Below, piece by piece: positions 1-38,640 of a DNA stretch of 64,000 nt (positions are counted from its first letter, which is position 1; the number at the start of each line of letters is the position of its first letter). This DNA is from Pyxidicoccus trucidator. GTDB lineage: Bacteria; Myxococcota; Myxococcia; Myxococcales; Myxococcaceae. Location: positions 1-64,000 of the forward strand of contig NZ_JAAIXZ010000031.1 of the NCBI RefSeq assembly GCF_010894435.1. Direction: 5' to 3'. The notes beneath the pieces were generated by a model. The model worked only from the letters and a program-made list of their open reading frames with translations, was not told where the DNA came from and made no database searches. The position numbers and the translations under genes were made by a program.

Positions 1-113
1 CGGCGGGCAAGCGCGGGCAGCGAGTTGCGCGACGCCTTCTGCTGGAGCTGCTTCGCCAGCTGGGCGCGCTTCTCGGGGGTCAGCGCTGCAAGCTTCTTCT
101 TGATGTCGCTCAT
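1..113 (-). CDS. N-terminus of next nonribosomal peptide synthetase (partial)
   Basis: Only the first 37 codons are in the window; the gene runs off the left edge. The product starts MSDIKKKLAALTPEKRAQLA and continues with a Lys/Gln/Ala-rich helix. This is the short helical leader found at the start of many myxobacterial NRPS and hybrid proteins, and it resembles the start of the giant synthetase upstream (MSGTTRNLDKLTPKQRALYE). It begins 58 bp after the exporter stop, in the same direction. The upstream synthetase ends in a carrier domain without a thioesterase, so this protein most likely continues the chain and contains or leads to the release step. The family call is inferred from the leader and context; no catalytic domain is visible. 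Only a weak Shine-Dalgarno (GGACGAG) precedes the ATG. Confidence 0.6.
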   Translation of the reverse strand, partial: MSDIKKKLAALTPEKRAQLAKQLQQKASRNSLPALAR

Positions 114-171
114 GTTGAATGGCTCGTCCGTGCTGGATGCGGCACTGCGCGCTACGAACTCCGACCTCGTG

Positions 172-1841
172 TCAGGCGCTCAGGGCGCCCGGGGCTTCCT
201 TGCCGCCCGTCGCCTTGTCGGAGACGAGCTGGCCGGACTCGAGGTGGATGACCCGGTCCGCGAGATGGAAGTACCGGTCGTCATGGCTGATGACGACCAC
301 GGCCTTCCCGCGTCCCTTCAGGTCGAGGAGGATCTGCTTGTAGAACACGTCCTTGAACGTCGGGTCCTGGTCGGCGGCCCACTCATCGAAGAGGTAGACG
401 GGGCGGTCCTCCAGGTAGGCCGTCAGCAGCGCGAGCCGCTTGCGCTGTCCCTGGGAGAGCGTCAGCGTCGACAGCTTGCCGTCCGCTTCGATGGTCACCT
501 TCTTGTCCAGGTGCAGGTGCTCCAGGTAGCGGTTGGCCTGCTGGAGCAGCTCGGGCGAGGAGATGCCCAGCAGCTTGTCGAAGAGGAAGAAGTCGAAGAA
601 GACGGCGGAGAAGAGCTGGCGGTAGTCGTCCACGGCCTCGGGCGTCGTGACGGGGCGGCCGTCCACGCGCAGCTCGCCGCTCTCGGGCGTGTAGAGGCCG
701 GTGAGCAGCTTCGCCAGGGTCGTCTTGCCGCTGCCGTTGCCGCCAACGAGGAACAGCAATTCCCCGCGGTGCAAGGTCGTGGTGATGGGGCCCAGGGTGA
801 ACTTCTCGCCGTCCCGCTCGTTGCGATAGGTGTGGGTGACACCGGCCAGGTCGATGCGCTCGAAGTCTCGCGGTGGCTCACGGACGGCCTGGGTGAGCGC
901 GGCCTCGACGGAGAACTCGGGCGTCAGCTTGAGGCCGAGCTTCTCGATGTGCGCCATGGCCACCTCCGCCCGGCGCAGGCTGTGGGCGCAGTTCACCACG
1001 GCGTTGAGGGGCTGCTGGAGGTACAGCACCACGAGCACCGCGCCCATCACCTCCGCGGGGGAGATGGAGGTGTAGCGGGGCACCACCAGCAGCATGATGC
1101 CGATGGTGAGGGTGTACACGGACATGCCCCAGCTTCCCGCGATGGAGAAGGTGTCATCCGTGCGCAGGTACAGCTTCCCCACGGTGCGGGCGAGCGGGCC
1201 CAGGTCGTTGTCGTAGAAGTCGCGGCGGCGCTGGCGGTTGAGCCGGAACTCCTTGGCGGCCTCGGCCAGGGAGAAGAAGCGCCGCAGCAGCAGGGTGCTC
1301 TCCTCGCGCGCCTGCTCCTGGTAGCGCTGGCCCAGGCGCGACGGGAGGGCGAACGTCAGCTGCCCCACGACCATGAAGGAAAGGCCCAACAGGCACAGGG
1401 GCCACGACAGCCAGCCCAGGTAGCCGAGGCCGCCCAGGATGAGGGAGCTGCTGATGAAGACCTCCGGCAGCATGACGACGCCGGTGGTCAGGGTGGCGAT
1501 GTCCTGCATGAGGGAGGACAGCATGCGGTGGGCCCCCGCCTCCTCCATCGTCCGCAGCGACGTGGAGAGCAGGTGACGGCTGAGCCACAGGCGCAGGTCC
1601 AGGAGGATCTTCTGCTGGAGCCGGTTGATCATGAGCCCGGAGCCCATGCGCGTCAGCAGGGCCGCCACCGCCACGGCCACGAAGGTCATGGCGATGTCGC
1701 TCACGGAGGACTGCGTGCTCGCGGCGAGGGCGTGGTGGATGAGGCCGAGCAGCGACGCGCTGCTGATGCCGGACAGCACCCCCAGCACCAGGGTGAGGAC
1801 GGCCAGCCGGGTCGACTTGCGCAGCAGGATGAGCAGCAGGT

Positions 1842-1845
<4 letters not shown>
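172..1845 (-). CDS. Cyclic-peptide/siderophore-type ABC exporter (SyrD/PvdE family)
   Basis: A 557-residue fused permease-ATPase, the usual length for SyrD/PvdE exporters, which move nonribosomal peptides across the inner membrane. Roughly residues 1-330 form a six-helix membrane domain. The ATPase follows with Walker A GGNGSGKTT (Lys374), signature LSQGQRKRLALL, Walker B VYLFDEW (Asp487, Glu488) and a switch His in VISHDDRYF. The downstream half is much more conserved-looking than the membrane half. The ATG overlaps the stop codon of the synthetase gene (ATGA), so the two are translationally coupled and the exporter very likely carries the peptide product. The tight coupling supports export over import. 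Substrate identity is inferred from position only. Confidence 0.9.
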
Positions 1846-30626
<28,781 letters not shown>

Positions 30627-30837
30627 GGCTCGAAACTCCGAAGGCCTCGGTGCCTGAGGGGATCAGGCCCGGCGGGGAAAAAGGGAGGCAGGGGGTGCCT
30701 AGCTTGAACGTCGTACCAACTCGGGCGCGCGTTCTCCGGTACAGCGGAACGACGCTCGCGAGGTGGGCAAGCAGGTGACCGTGGGCTCAAGGAGCCTCGG
30801 TGTGCTGGAGCGCCGGACTGGAGCGCGCCGTCCCGCA

Positions 30838-30855
30838 CGGAGCCGCGCGGCTCCG
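30838..30855. promoter_or_regulatory. 18-bp perfect palindrome upstream of NRPS
   Basis: CGGAGCCGCGCGGCTCCG is fully self-complementary and lies 212 bp upstream of the synthetase start codon, in the only sizeable gap near that gene. It could be a dimer-binding operator or a hairpin in a long leader. Being all G/C but for two A/T pairs, chance formation in this genome is possible. Confidence 0.4.
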
Positions 30856-31106
30856 AGGCGACAGGGCGTGGCCGACCGCTCCTGACACACTCGCGGCAGA
30901 CTGGCTGGCTCCATGCGTGACCTCGCGAGCGACCGACTCAGCCCGCCACTGGTCAGGGATTGCGTGTTTCACCCTGATTGCATGGGCGCCGTGGATTGCT
31001 GCTCCCACGGCTCGTCAACGCCTCATCCAGATGGCTAGCGCAGGTTTGCTAACACATCTATTTGCCAGCTGTCCACGAAGGGCGGAAATGTCCCCGCTTG
31101 CAGGAA

Positions 31107-31134
31107 TCTCGTGTCATTCCCTCATGATACGAGA
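31107..31134 (-). terminator. Hairpin just after the histidine kinase gene
   Basis: Two 11-nt arms (TCTCGTGTCAT and ATGATACGAGA on the plus strand) pair with one mismatch around a 6-nt loop. The hairpin starts 10 bp past the kinase stop codon. There is no clear U-tract, so it may be a weak or factor-assisted terminator that separates kinase and synthetase transcription. Confidence 0.45.
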
Positions 31135-31143
31135 CTGTTTCAC

Positions 31144-33384
31144 TCAGCTCGCGCGACGCCGCCGCTCGCGCTTGCGGCCCGGCTCGGGAGGCGTCGGCTT
31201 GGGCAGGTCCCGCAGCTCATCCGGCATGGGGAGCGAGAGGGAAGGCCGCGTCGCGGGGGCGGGAGTGCCGTCCACGGGCGCGCCGTCCGCGGGCTGCTCC
31301 GGAGGCAGTGCCGGCAGGCGGATGACGAAGGTGGTTCCCTCGCTCATCTTGCTCAGCACGGAGATGCTGCCGCCGTGGTTCTTCACGATGCGCTGGCAGA
31401 TGGCGAGGCCCAGGCCCGTGCCCTTCTGCTTCGTCGTGTAGAAGGGAACGAAGATGTGCTGCTGCTGGTCGGAGGGGATTCCCGGGCCGGTGTCGGACAC
31501 CAGCACCTCCACGAGCTCGCCTCCGGCGTTGCGAATCTCGCCGAAGCGCTCCGGCTTGTCCGTGCGCACGGTGATGCGGCCCTCGCGCGTGCCCAGCGCC
31601 TGCACCGCGTTCTGCACCAGGTTGATGAGCACCTGCTTGAGCTGCTCCGCGTCCCCGTCCACCCGGGACAGGAGCAGGTCCAGCTCCACCGCCAGGGAGA
31701 TGTTCGAGGGCACGTCGTTCTGGATGAGGCGCATGGTGCGCGTCACCACCTCGTTGAGGTCCGTGGGCCCGAAGCTCTGCTTCATCGGGCGCGCGTAGTC
31801 GAGGAACGCCGTCACCACGCCGTTGAGCCGGTTGACCTCCTCGACGATGACGTCCAGGAACTCGCCGTCCTCGCCCGGCAGTTGCTTCGGGTCCAGGCAC
31901 TGCGCCGCGCCCTTGATGGCCCCCAGCGGGTTGCGGATTTCATGCGCCAGGCCCGCCGCCATCTCACCCAGCGCGGCCAGGCGATCCCTCTCGCGGATCT
32001 TCTCGTACAGCTTCGAGTTCTCCAGCACCGTCGCCAGCCGCTCCGCCACTTCCAGGATGAGGGCGATTTCGTCGGACGCGTACGCCTCCGGCACCCGCTC
32101 GTCCCACAGGTTGAGGAAGCCGATGACCCGGTCATTGCCCATCAGCGGCACGGTGATGCCGGCCTTCACCTGCACCAGCGCCGACCGCGTGTCGTTCAGG
32201 CGCTTCAGCTCGTCGCGGTAGCGCTTTCCCTCCACCGCCTGAAGCCGCATGGTGGCGATGCGCCGCTCCACGTTCTCCCGCAGCACCGCCTTCTGCCCGC
32301 TGGCCGCCGCGAACAGCAGGCCGCGCGCCACCGCGGTGTCCAGGAAGGCCACCGGCAGCGGACCCCGCGAGTCCAGCAGCCGGTACCCGGGCCGGTCCTC
32401 CGCCAGCAGGTACACCGACGCGTGCGTGACGCGGCCCGTCTCGTGGAGCGTGTCCAGCACCAGCCGCGCCAGCTCCGAAATCTCGATGACGTTCACCATG
32501 CGCGCCCGCAGCGTGCCCAGCGAGTCCAGCAGGGCGAAGCGCTCGCGGAAGAAGATGCGCACCACCATCTCCTCCACCTTGGTGCGCAGCGGATCCAACA
32601 GGATGAGGATGACGAACGCGGCCACCACGGTGTTGAAGACGAACAGCCCCGTGTCCTCGTCCACCCACGCGGTGAGCACGGTGAAGACGGACGCGAGGAT
32701 GACGGCCAGCACCGTCTGCGAGGCAATCTTCCCCAGCAGCTCGTGCAGGTCCATCAGCCGCAGCCGCAGCAGCGTCTGTGCGAGGAAGTAGAGATAGAGG
32801 GTGGAGAAGACCGACCCGAGCGTCGGGAACGGAATCCCGTAGCGACTCACGAAGTCGAGCGCGGAGAAGAGAATCGCCGCCCCGGCGCCGATGGCGAGGT
32901 ACGCCAGCCGGAGCTGCTCGATGCGGGACTCGGTGGTCCGAACCCGGTGGACCAGCAACGAACCGGAGGTGAGGAGGGCGCCCCCCACCCAGATGCCCAT
33001 GGCCACCCGGGCCCACCCCTTGTCGGCCAGGGGGGTGACGGCCACGGTGAGGCCCAGCACGGCGGAGAGGAGGGCGAGCCGCCGGCCGACCAGATGTGTT
33101 CCCTTGCTGACGCCCAGGAACTCCAGGAAGAAGGCCACTGCTGCGCCTGGCACCAGGGAGGCCAGCAGGACGGTGGTTCCCAGGGAGATGCGGGACGCCC
33201 AGGGGTAGTCCACGGCCGGGAAGATGCTGTGGAAGAAGAGGGAGAGGTAATACCCGGCGACTGTCAGGGCGAAGACGGAGTAGAGCGTCAGGACCCGCGG
33301 CCGGCCGGGCCGCAGCAACATGGACACGCCGAGCGCGAGCCCGATGATGGATGCCAGCAGAGCGCTCTGGGTTCGGATGTCCAT
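31144..33384 (-). CDS. Orphan membrane sensor histidine kinase with GAF domain
   Basis: 746 residues. The N-terminal third (about 1-260) is a multi-helix membrane sensor of seven or eight segments, followed by a GAF-like domain (about 290-450), a HisKA dimerisation domain with the phospho-acceptor in GLAHEIRNPLGAIKG (His481), and an HATPase domain with N box INLVQNAVQAL, G1 DTGPGI and G2 GTGLGLAI. The C-terminal tail is Pro-rich and then strongly basic (RKRERRRRAS). The domain order is that of NtrB/AtoS-like kinases, which often feed sigma-54 activators. No response regulator is adjacent. It is divergent from the lytic transglycosylase gene (105 bp between starts) and lies 517 bp upstream of the synthetase in the same direction. 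Control of the peptide cluster is possible but only positional. Confidence 0.9.
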   Translation of the reverse strand: MDIRTQSALLASIIGLALGVSMLLRPGRPRVLTLYSVFALTVAGYYLSLFFHSIFPAVDYPWASRISLGTTVLLASLVPGAAVAFFLEFLGVSKGTHLVGRRLALLSAVLGLTVAVTPLADKGWARVAMGIWVGGALLTSGSLLVHRVRTTESRIEQLRLAYLAIGAGAAILFSALDFVSRYGIPFPTLGSVFSTLYLYFLAQTLLRLRLMDLHELLGKIASQTVLAVILASVFTVLTAWVDEDTGLFVFNTVVAAFVILILLDPLRTKVEEMVVRIFFRERFALLDSLGTLRARMVNVIEISELARLVLDTLHETGRVTHASVYLLAEDRPGYRLLDSRGPLPVAFLDTAVARGLLFAAASGQKAVLRENVERRIATMRLQAVEGKRYRDELKRLNDTRSALVQVKAGITVPLMGNDRVIGFLNLWDERVPEAYASDEIALILEVAERLATVLENSKLYEKIRERDRLAALGEMAAGLAHEIRNPLGAIKGAAQCLDPKQLPGEDGEFLDVIVEEVNRLNGVVTAFLDYARPMKQSFGPTDLNEVVTRTMRLIQNDVPSNISLAVELDLLLSRVDGDAEQLKQVLINLVQNAVQALGTREGRITVRTDKPERFGEIRNAGGELVEVLVSDTGPGIPSDQQQHIFVPFYTTKQKGTGLGLAICQRIVKNHGGSISVLSKMSEGTTFVIRLPALPPEQPADGAPVDGTPAPATRPSLSLPMPDELRDLPKPTPPEPGRKRERRRRAS

Positions 33385-33489
33385 GTGCAGGCGGACAGTC
33401 TAACCTGTGTCCACGTCCGGAAATTTTCCATGCACTCCCGGTTGTCCTGGGTCGAGCCCGCGCGCATCTCCCAGGGTCAGCCCCCGCGT

Positions 33490-35895
33490 ATGAAGCCCTA
33501 CCTTCCCAAGCTCGCCCTCGTCGCCTCCGCGCTGCTGCTCTCCGCGCAGGCTCCCGCTCCCCAGGCCCCCGCGCCCGAGTCGCCCGTGTCGGAGGCCTCC
33601 GAGGCCCCCGCCCAGCGCCCGGAAAGCGCGCCCTCGGAAGCCCAGCTGTCTCCCCCTCCCGACTCGGAGAAGGCCCCGCTGCCGCCAGGGTACGTGGAGG
33701 TGCTCAACCCCGCGTTCCCCAACGCCGCGCCCCCGACGCCGGTGGTGCACCGCGGCCGCCGCTATGGCCTGGAGGACCTGTCCCCGTACTTCGCGGAGGG
33801 CAAGAAGAAGGAGGCCCGCGAGGCCTTCGACCGTGGCCAGTACACCCGCGCCCGCGAGCTGCTGAAGGCCGAGGGTGACAGCGCCCCCGTGCGCTACCTG
33901 CGCGCCCTGGCCGCCGTGCGTGCCGGGGACGACGAGGCCGCCGCGAAGGAGTTCGCCGCGCTGGCGCCGGACTACCCCGCGCTGAGAGACAGGTGCCTCA
34001 CCCACGGCGGCGTGGCGCTGGAAGGACTGCGCCGCTACGACGAGGCGGCGGCGCAGCTGTCCCAGGTGCCCCCGGAGTCGCGGCTGTACGTGGACGCGCG
34101 CCTGGCGCTGTCCCGCGTGCTGCGCAAGAAGAAGGACGCCGCCGGTGCCATGGCCGCGCTGGAGCCGCTCACCGGCCGCGCCGCGCCCAGCTGGGGTCGC
34201 AACGTGGGCGCCGAGGCGCTGATGGCCATCGCCGACATCGCCGCGGAGAAGAAGGACAAGGCCGCCGAGCGCGCTGCGCTGTGGCGCCTGTGGGCCGCGC
34301 ATCCGCTGTCTCCGCTGGCGAAGCAGGCGGAGAAGCGCCTCAAGGGGCAGACGCCGCCGACGGACGCGAAGGTGGGGCGGGGTGAGGCGCTGGTGGAGCT
34401 GCACCGCAACAAGCAGGGCCTGGCGGTGCTGGAGCCGCTGATCGGACAGCTCCAGCTTCCGGACGCGCTCGCCTGCCGCGCGCACTTCGCCTACGGCAAG
34501 GGCCAGCGCAAGGAGCGCCAGCACACGCGCGCCATCCAGGTGCTGACGCCGGTGGCGGAGAAGTGCCAGGACCGGGACTTGCTGGCCCGCGTGCTGTACG
34601 TGCTCGGCTCGTCGCGCTCCATCGTCGACCAGTCGCGAGGCACGGAGACGTACGAGCGGCTGGCGCGGGAGTTCCCGGACCACTCCTTCGCGGACGACGG
34701 GCTCTTCTACGCGGCGGACCTGTACGTGAAGACGGGGCGTCCCAAGGAGGCCATGGCGCGCCTGGACGAGCTGGCGCGGCTCTACCCGCAGGGGGACTTC
34801 CTCGGCGAGGCGCTCTTCAAGGCGTTCTGGATTGCCCGCACCTCCGGCGTGGAGGACTCGGGCCTGTCCTTCCTGGACCGCATCGAAGCGCAGTTCGCCC
34901 AGGCGGACGAGAGCTACGACGTGGAGCGCGCGCGGTACTGGCGGGCCCGGACGATGCAGGAGAAGGGCAACATCCAGGGCGCGGCGGAGCTGTTCGAGAA
35001 GCTCGCGGTGGACCACCCGGCCACGTACTACGGGCTGATGGCCCGCTCGCAGCTGGCCACGGTGGACCCGGCGCGGCTGGAGCGCGTGTCGCCCGAAATC
35101 TTCAAGGTGCCCGAGGCGGCCAGCCCGTGGCCGCTGTTCGCAGGCCCCATGGGCGAGGACCCGCACTTCAAGGCGGGCGTGGAGCTGTACCGCCTGGGCT
35201 TCAATGAGGCGGTGGCGTCGGAGATGCTCGCCGTGAATCGCTCCAACCAGCCCGCGGAGGCCATCCGCCTGCTGGTGCTGGTGCTGCACGAGGCCGGCGA
35301 CGAGCGCTCCGCGCACGCGGTGGCGCGGCTGGCGCTGCGCAAGGACCTGAGCGGGCGCATCACCCCGCAGACGCGGGTGGTGTGGGAGGTGGCCTATCCC
35401 AACGCCTTCCGCGAGCTCATCGAGAAGCACACCTCGGATGCGGGCGTGGAGCCGGATCTGCTCCAGGCGCTGATGCGCGAGGAGAGCGCGCTGGACCCCA
35501 AGGCCCTGTCCTGGGCGGGCGCGCTGGGGCTCACGCAGTTGATGCCGTCCACCGCGAAGAACGTGGCGCGCGAGCTGAAGCTCAAGCGCTTCTCCGTGGA
35601 CAGCCTGCTGCAGCCGGACCTCAACATCCGCCTGGGGGCGCACTACCTCGGCGGGCTGCTGAAGAAGTTCAAGGGGCACACGCCGTACGCGGTGGGCAGC
35701 TACAACGCCGGCCCCGGCGCGGTGAACCGCTGGCGCTCGGAGAAGCCGGACCTGCCGCTGGATGCGTGGGTGGAGGAGATCCCCATCTCCGAGACGCGCG
35801 GCTACATCAAGCGCGTGCTCCGCTCCTTCAATACGTACCAGCTCCTCTATGGCCGGGCGCCCAAGCTGCCCGTGCTCAAGAGCGCCGCGAAGTAG
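33490..35895 (+). CDS. Large soluble lytic murein transglycosylase (Slt-like, GH23)
   Basis: 801 residues. It starts with a signal peptide (MKPYLPKLALVASALLLSAQ), then a Pro/Ala/Glu-rich linker (about 25-75). A long superhelical region of TPR-like repeats (about 90-640) follows, then a C-terminal GH23 domain with the catalytic Glu665 in REESALDP and the motifs GALGLTQLMPSTA and AVGSYNAGPGAVNRW. This is the Slt70 plan: helical ring plus lysozyme-like domain, cleaving peptidoglycan glycan strands in the periplasm. The start at 33490 is chosen because the signal peptide begins there; an in-frame ATG at 33430 would add a 20-residue non-signal extension. Neither has a strong Shine-Dalgarno. Confidence 0.92.
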   Translation: MKPYLPKLALVASALLLSAQAPAPQAPAPESPVSEASEAPAQRPESAPSEAQLSPPPDSEKAPLPPGYVEVLNPAFPNAAPPTPVVHRGRRYGLEDLSPYFAEGKKKEAREAFDRGQYTRARELLKAEGDSAPVRYLRALAAVRAGDDEAAAKEFAALAPDYPALRDRCLTHGGVALEGLRRYDEAAAQLSQVPPESRLYVDARLALSRVLRKKKDAAGAMAALEPLTGRAAPSWGRNVGAEALMAIADIAAEKKDKAAERAALWRLWAAHPLSPLAKQAEKRLKGQTPPTDAKVGRGEALVELHRNKQGLAVLEPLIGQLQLPDALACRAHFAYGKGQRKERQHTRAIQVLTPVAEKCQDRDLLARVLYVLGSSRSIVDQSRGTETYERLAREFPDHSFADDGLFYAADLYVKTGRPKEAMARLDELARLYPQGDFLGEALFKAFWIARTSGVEDSGLSFLDRIEAQFAQADESYDVERARYWRARTMQEKGNIQGAAELFEKLAVDHPATYYGLMARSQLATVDPARLERVSPEIFKVPEAASPWPLFAGPMGEDPHFKAGVELYRLGFNEAVASEMLAVNRSNQPAEAIRLLVLVLHEAGDERSAHAVARLALRKDLSGRITPQTRVVWEVAYPNAFRELIEKHTSDAGVEPDLLQALMREESALDPKALSWAGALGLTQLMPSTAKNVARELKLKRFSVDSLLQPDLNIRLGAHYLGGLLKKFKGHTPYAVGSYNAGPGAVNRWRSEKPDLPLDAWVEEIPISETRGYIKRVLRSFNTYQLLYGRAPKLPVLKSAAK

Positions 35896-36114
35896 TGAGG
35901 CGCCGTACGAGCCGCTGTCCCCGCGCCGGCCCATACTCCCAGTCCTGGGGCAGGGGGCCCGCGGGGTGGTGAAAATCGGACGGAATCAGGTTCCGGAGCC
36001 GGGTGTTATGTCCGGGTCCTGACAAAAAAGGGCACCTTGGGTGGTGTATCCCCCTATGCAGCCGGGTGAAAACGTGTCACACGGCGGGGGCCGCACCTGA
36101 ACCAGGCGTGGCAT

Positions 36115-36136
36115 CCAGCTCAATTCATGAAGCTGG
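36115..36136 (+). promoter_or_regulatory. Hairpin in cold-shock gene leader
   Basis: CCAGCT and AGCTGG pair across a 10-nt loop, ending 24 nt before the cold-shock ATG. Cold-shock genes commonly have structured leaders that control translation. The stem is short, so this is a weak call. The rest of the 265-bp gap shows no gene. Confidence 0.3.
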
Positions 36137-36160
36137 AAGAGAAAGAAGAAGAGAAGAGTA

Positions 36161-36364
36161 ATGGCGACTGGTACCGTGAAGTGGTTCAACGACGCGAAGG
36201 GCTTTGGGTTCATCACGCAGGACGGCGGTGGCGAGGATCTGTTCTGCCACCACACTGCGATCCAGACCCAGGGCTTCCGCTCCCTGCAGGAAGGCCAGAA
36301 GGTGGAGTTCGATGTGGCCCGTGGCCCCAAGGGGCTCCAGGCGCAGAACGTTCGCCCGATCTGA
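36161..36364 (+). CDS. Cold-shock domain protein (CspA family)
   Basis: 67 residues, the standard size for a single cold-shock domain. It shows MATGTVKWFNDAKGFGFIT (RNP1 KGFGFIT) and the RNP2-type DLFCHHTAI, with the usual five-strand OB-fold spacing and end (GLQAQNVRPI). It binds single-stranded RNA/DNA and acts as an RNA chaperone in the cytoplasm. It is a free-standing gene with a 265-bp upstream gap and its own strong terminator. The Shine-Dalgarno region is a purine run (AGAGAAGAG) rather than a canonical site. Confidence 0.96.
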   Translation: MATGTVKWFNDAKGFGFITQDGGGEDLFCHHTAIQTQGFRSLQEGQKVEFDVARGPKGLQAQNVRPI

Positions 36365-36373
36365 TGCCAAGCT

Positions 36374-36392
36374 GAACGCGCCAGACGCGTTC
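36374..36392 (+). terminator. Short hairpin preceding the cold-shock terminator
   Basis: GAACGCG and CGCGTTC form a 7-bp stem with a 5-nt loop, 10 bp after the cold-shock stop codon. It stands immediately before the stronger terminator hairpin and may stabilise the short mRNA's 3' end. Confidence 0.45.
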
Positions 36393-36397
36393 TGCAC

Positions 36398-36438
36398 AAA
36401 GGCTCAGTCTCCTGAAGGGAGGCTGGGCCTTTTCCTTT
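36398..36438 (+). terminator. Rho-independent terminator of the cold-shock gene
   Basis: A 15-bp stem (36398-36412 with 36418-36432, two G-U pairs) with a 5-nt loop is followed by CCTTTT, and the 3' arm itself ends in TTT. This is the clearest classical intrinsic terminator on the plus strand of the window. Confidence 0.85.
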
Positions 36439-36493
36439 TGCGGGCCAGCCCCGTCTCCTGGCGCCTGTCCGCCGGCTCCCCTAGACTCCGGGT

Positions 36494-37884
<1,391 letters not shown>

Positions 37885-37888
<4 letters not shown>

Positions 37889-38478
37889 TCAACAGCGCCG
37901 TCCTCGTTCTCAACCGGTACTACCAACCGGTTCATGTCACCTCGGTGAAACGGGCGTTCTCGCTGCTGTATCAGGGCGTGGCCAAGGCCATTGACGCTCA
38001 GTACCGGCTCTACGAGTTCGACGACTGGGCCGCCTTGAGCGCCACCCAGGACTGCATCACCACCATCAACCGCACCATTCGTGTCCCCCGCGTCCTGGTG
38101 CTCAGCGCGTATGACCACCTGCCCCGCGGTCGTGTGCGCTTCTCACGACTCAACATCTACGCGCGCGACAACGACACCTGCCAGTACTGCGGCAAGAACC
38201 TGCCTCGCTGTGACTTGAACCTGGACCATGTCATGCCGCGCTCGCAGGGCGGAAAGACGACGTGGGAGAACGTCGTCTGCTCCTGCGTCCCCTGCAACCT
38301 GAAGAAGGGCGGGCGCACCCCGGAGCAGGCGGAAATGAGGCTGCTCAAGAAGCCGGTGCGCCCCCGCTGGACACCCCTGTTCCGGGGCGCCACGCGCAAG
38401 GTGACGTACCGGGAGTGGCTGCCCTTCCTGCACCTGGCGGATGTCTCGTACTGGAACGTCGAACTTCTGGATGAGTAG
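37885..38478 (+). CDS. HNH endonuclease family protein
   Basis: 197 residues, translationally coupled to selA (ATGA overlap). The N-terminal half begins MINSAVLVLNRYYQPVHV, typical of the widespread small HNH proteins. The HNH core is at about 100-145: CQYCGKNL, NLDHVMPRSQGG, then NVVCSCVPCN, giving two Cys pairs for structural zinc and the His/Asn catalytic set. Members are found in most bacteria; a role in DNA repair or RNA metabolism is suspected but not established. It is not a homing or restriction enzyme by context. Confidence 0.88.
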
Positions 38479-38557
38479 CGGAACCGCCGTCCGCGGCTGA
38501 CGACTCCCTGACGATTTCCCGTGGCCGTTGCCAGGGTGTGCCGGGTCCAACCCTGCA

Positions 38558-38576
38558 CGCGCGGGGCTTCCGCGCG
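38558..38576 (+). terminator. GC-rich hairpin after the HNH gene
   Basis: CGCGCGG and CCGCGCG pair across a 5-nt loop, 80 bp after the HNH stop. No U-tract follows. Possible terminator of the selA-HNH unit. Confidence 0.35.
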
Positions 38577-38640
38577 CATTCATGCCCGGCTTGGACCGCG
38601 CCCCCGCCGCGGAGCACCGGTGCGGCAGGGGAGTCTCCAC

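Larger units (their letters stand above)
30627..31143. other. 517-bp control region between histidine kinase and NRPS genes
   Basis: No convincing gene lies here, although a forward frame stays open across part of it. The region is less GC-rich than its surroundings near 30960-31140. It should hold the synthetase promoter (minus strand), but no sigma-70 or sigma-54 core promoter could be assigned with confidence. A 6-bp hairpin (30652-30668) lies in the leader about 26 nt before the synthetase ATG. A palindrome and a hairpin are listed separately. Confidence 0.6.

Noticed and set aside
30800..31441. 213-residue plus-strand frame across the kinase-synthetase gap
   Set aside because: No Shine-Dalgarno, no domain, and its second half is antisense to the kinase C-terminus.
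33400..35934. 844-residue minus-strand open frame opposite the lytic transglycosylase
   Set aside because: The plus strand encodes a complete signal peptide and GH23 domain; the antisense product is low-complexity.
36365..36493. SECIS element or tRNA(Sec) near selA
   Set aside because: The hairpins here fit a cold-shock gene terminator; no tRNA-like fold or in-frame UGA context was found.
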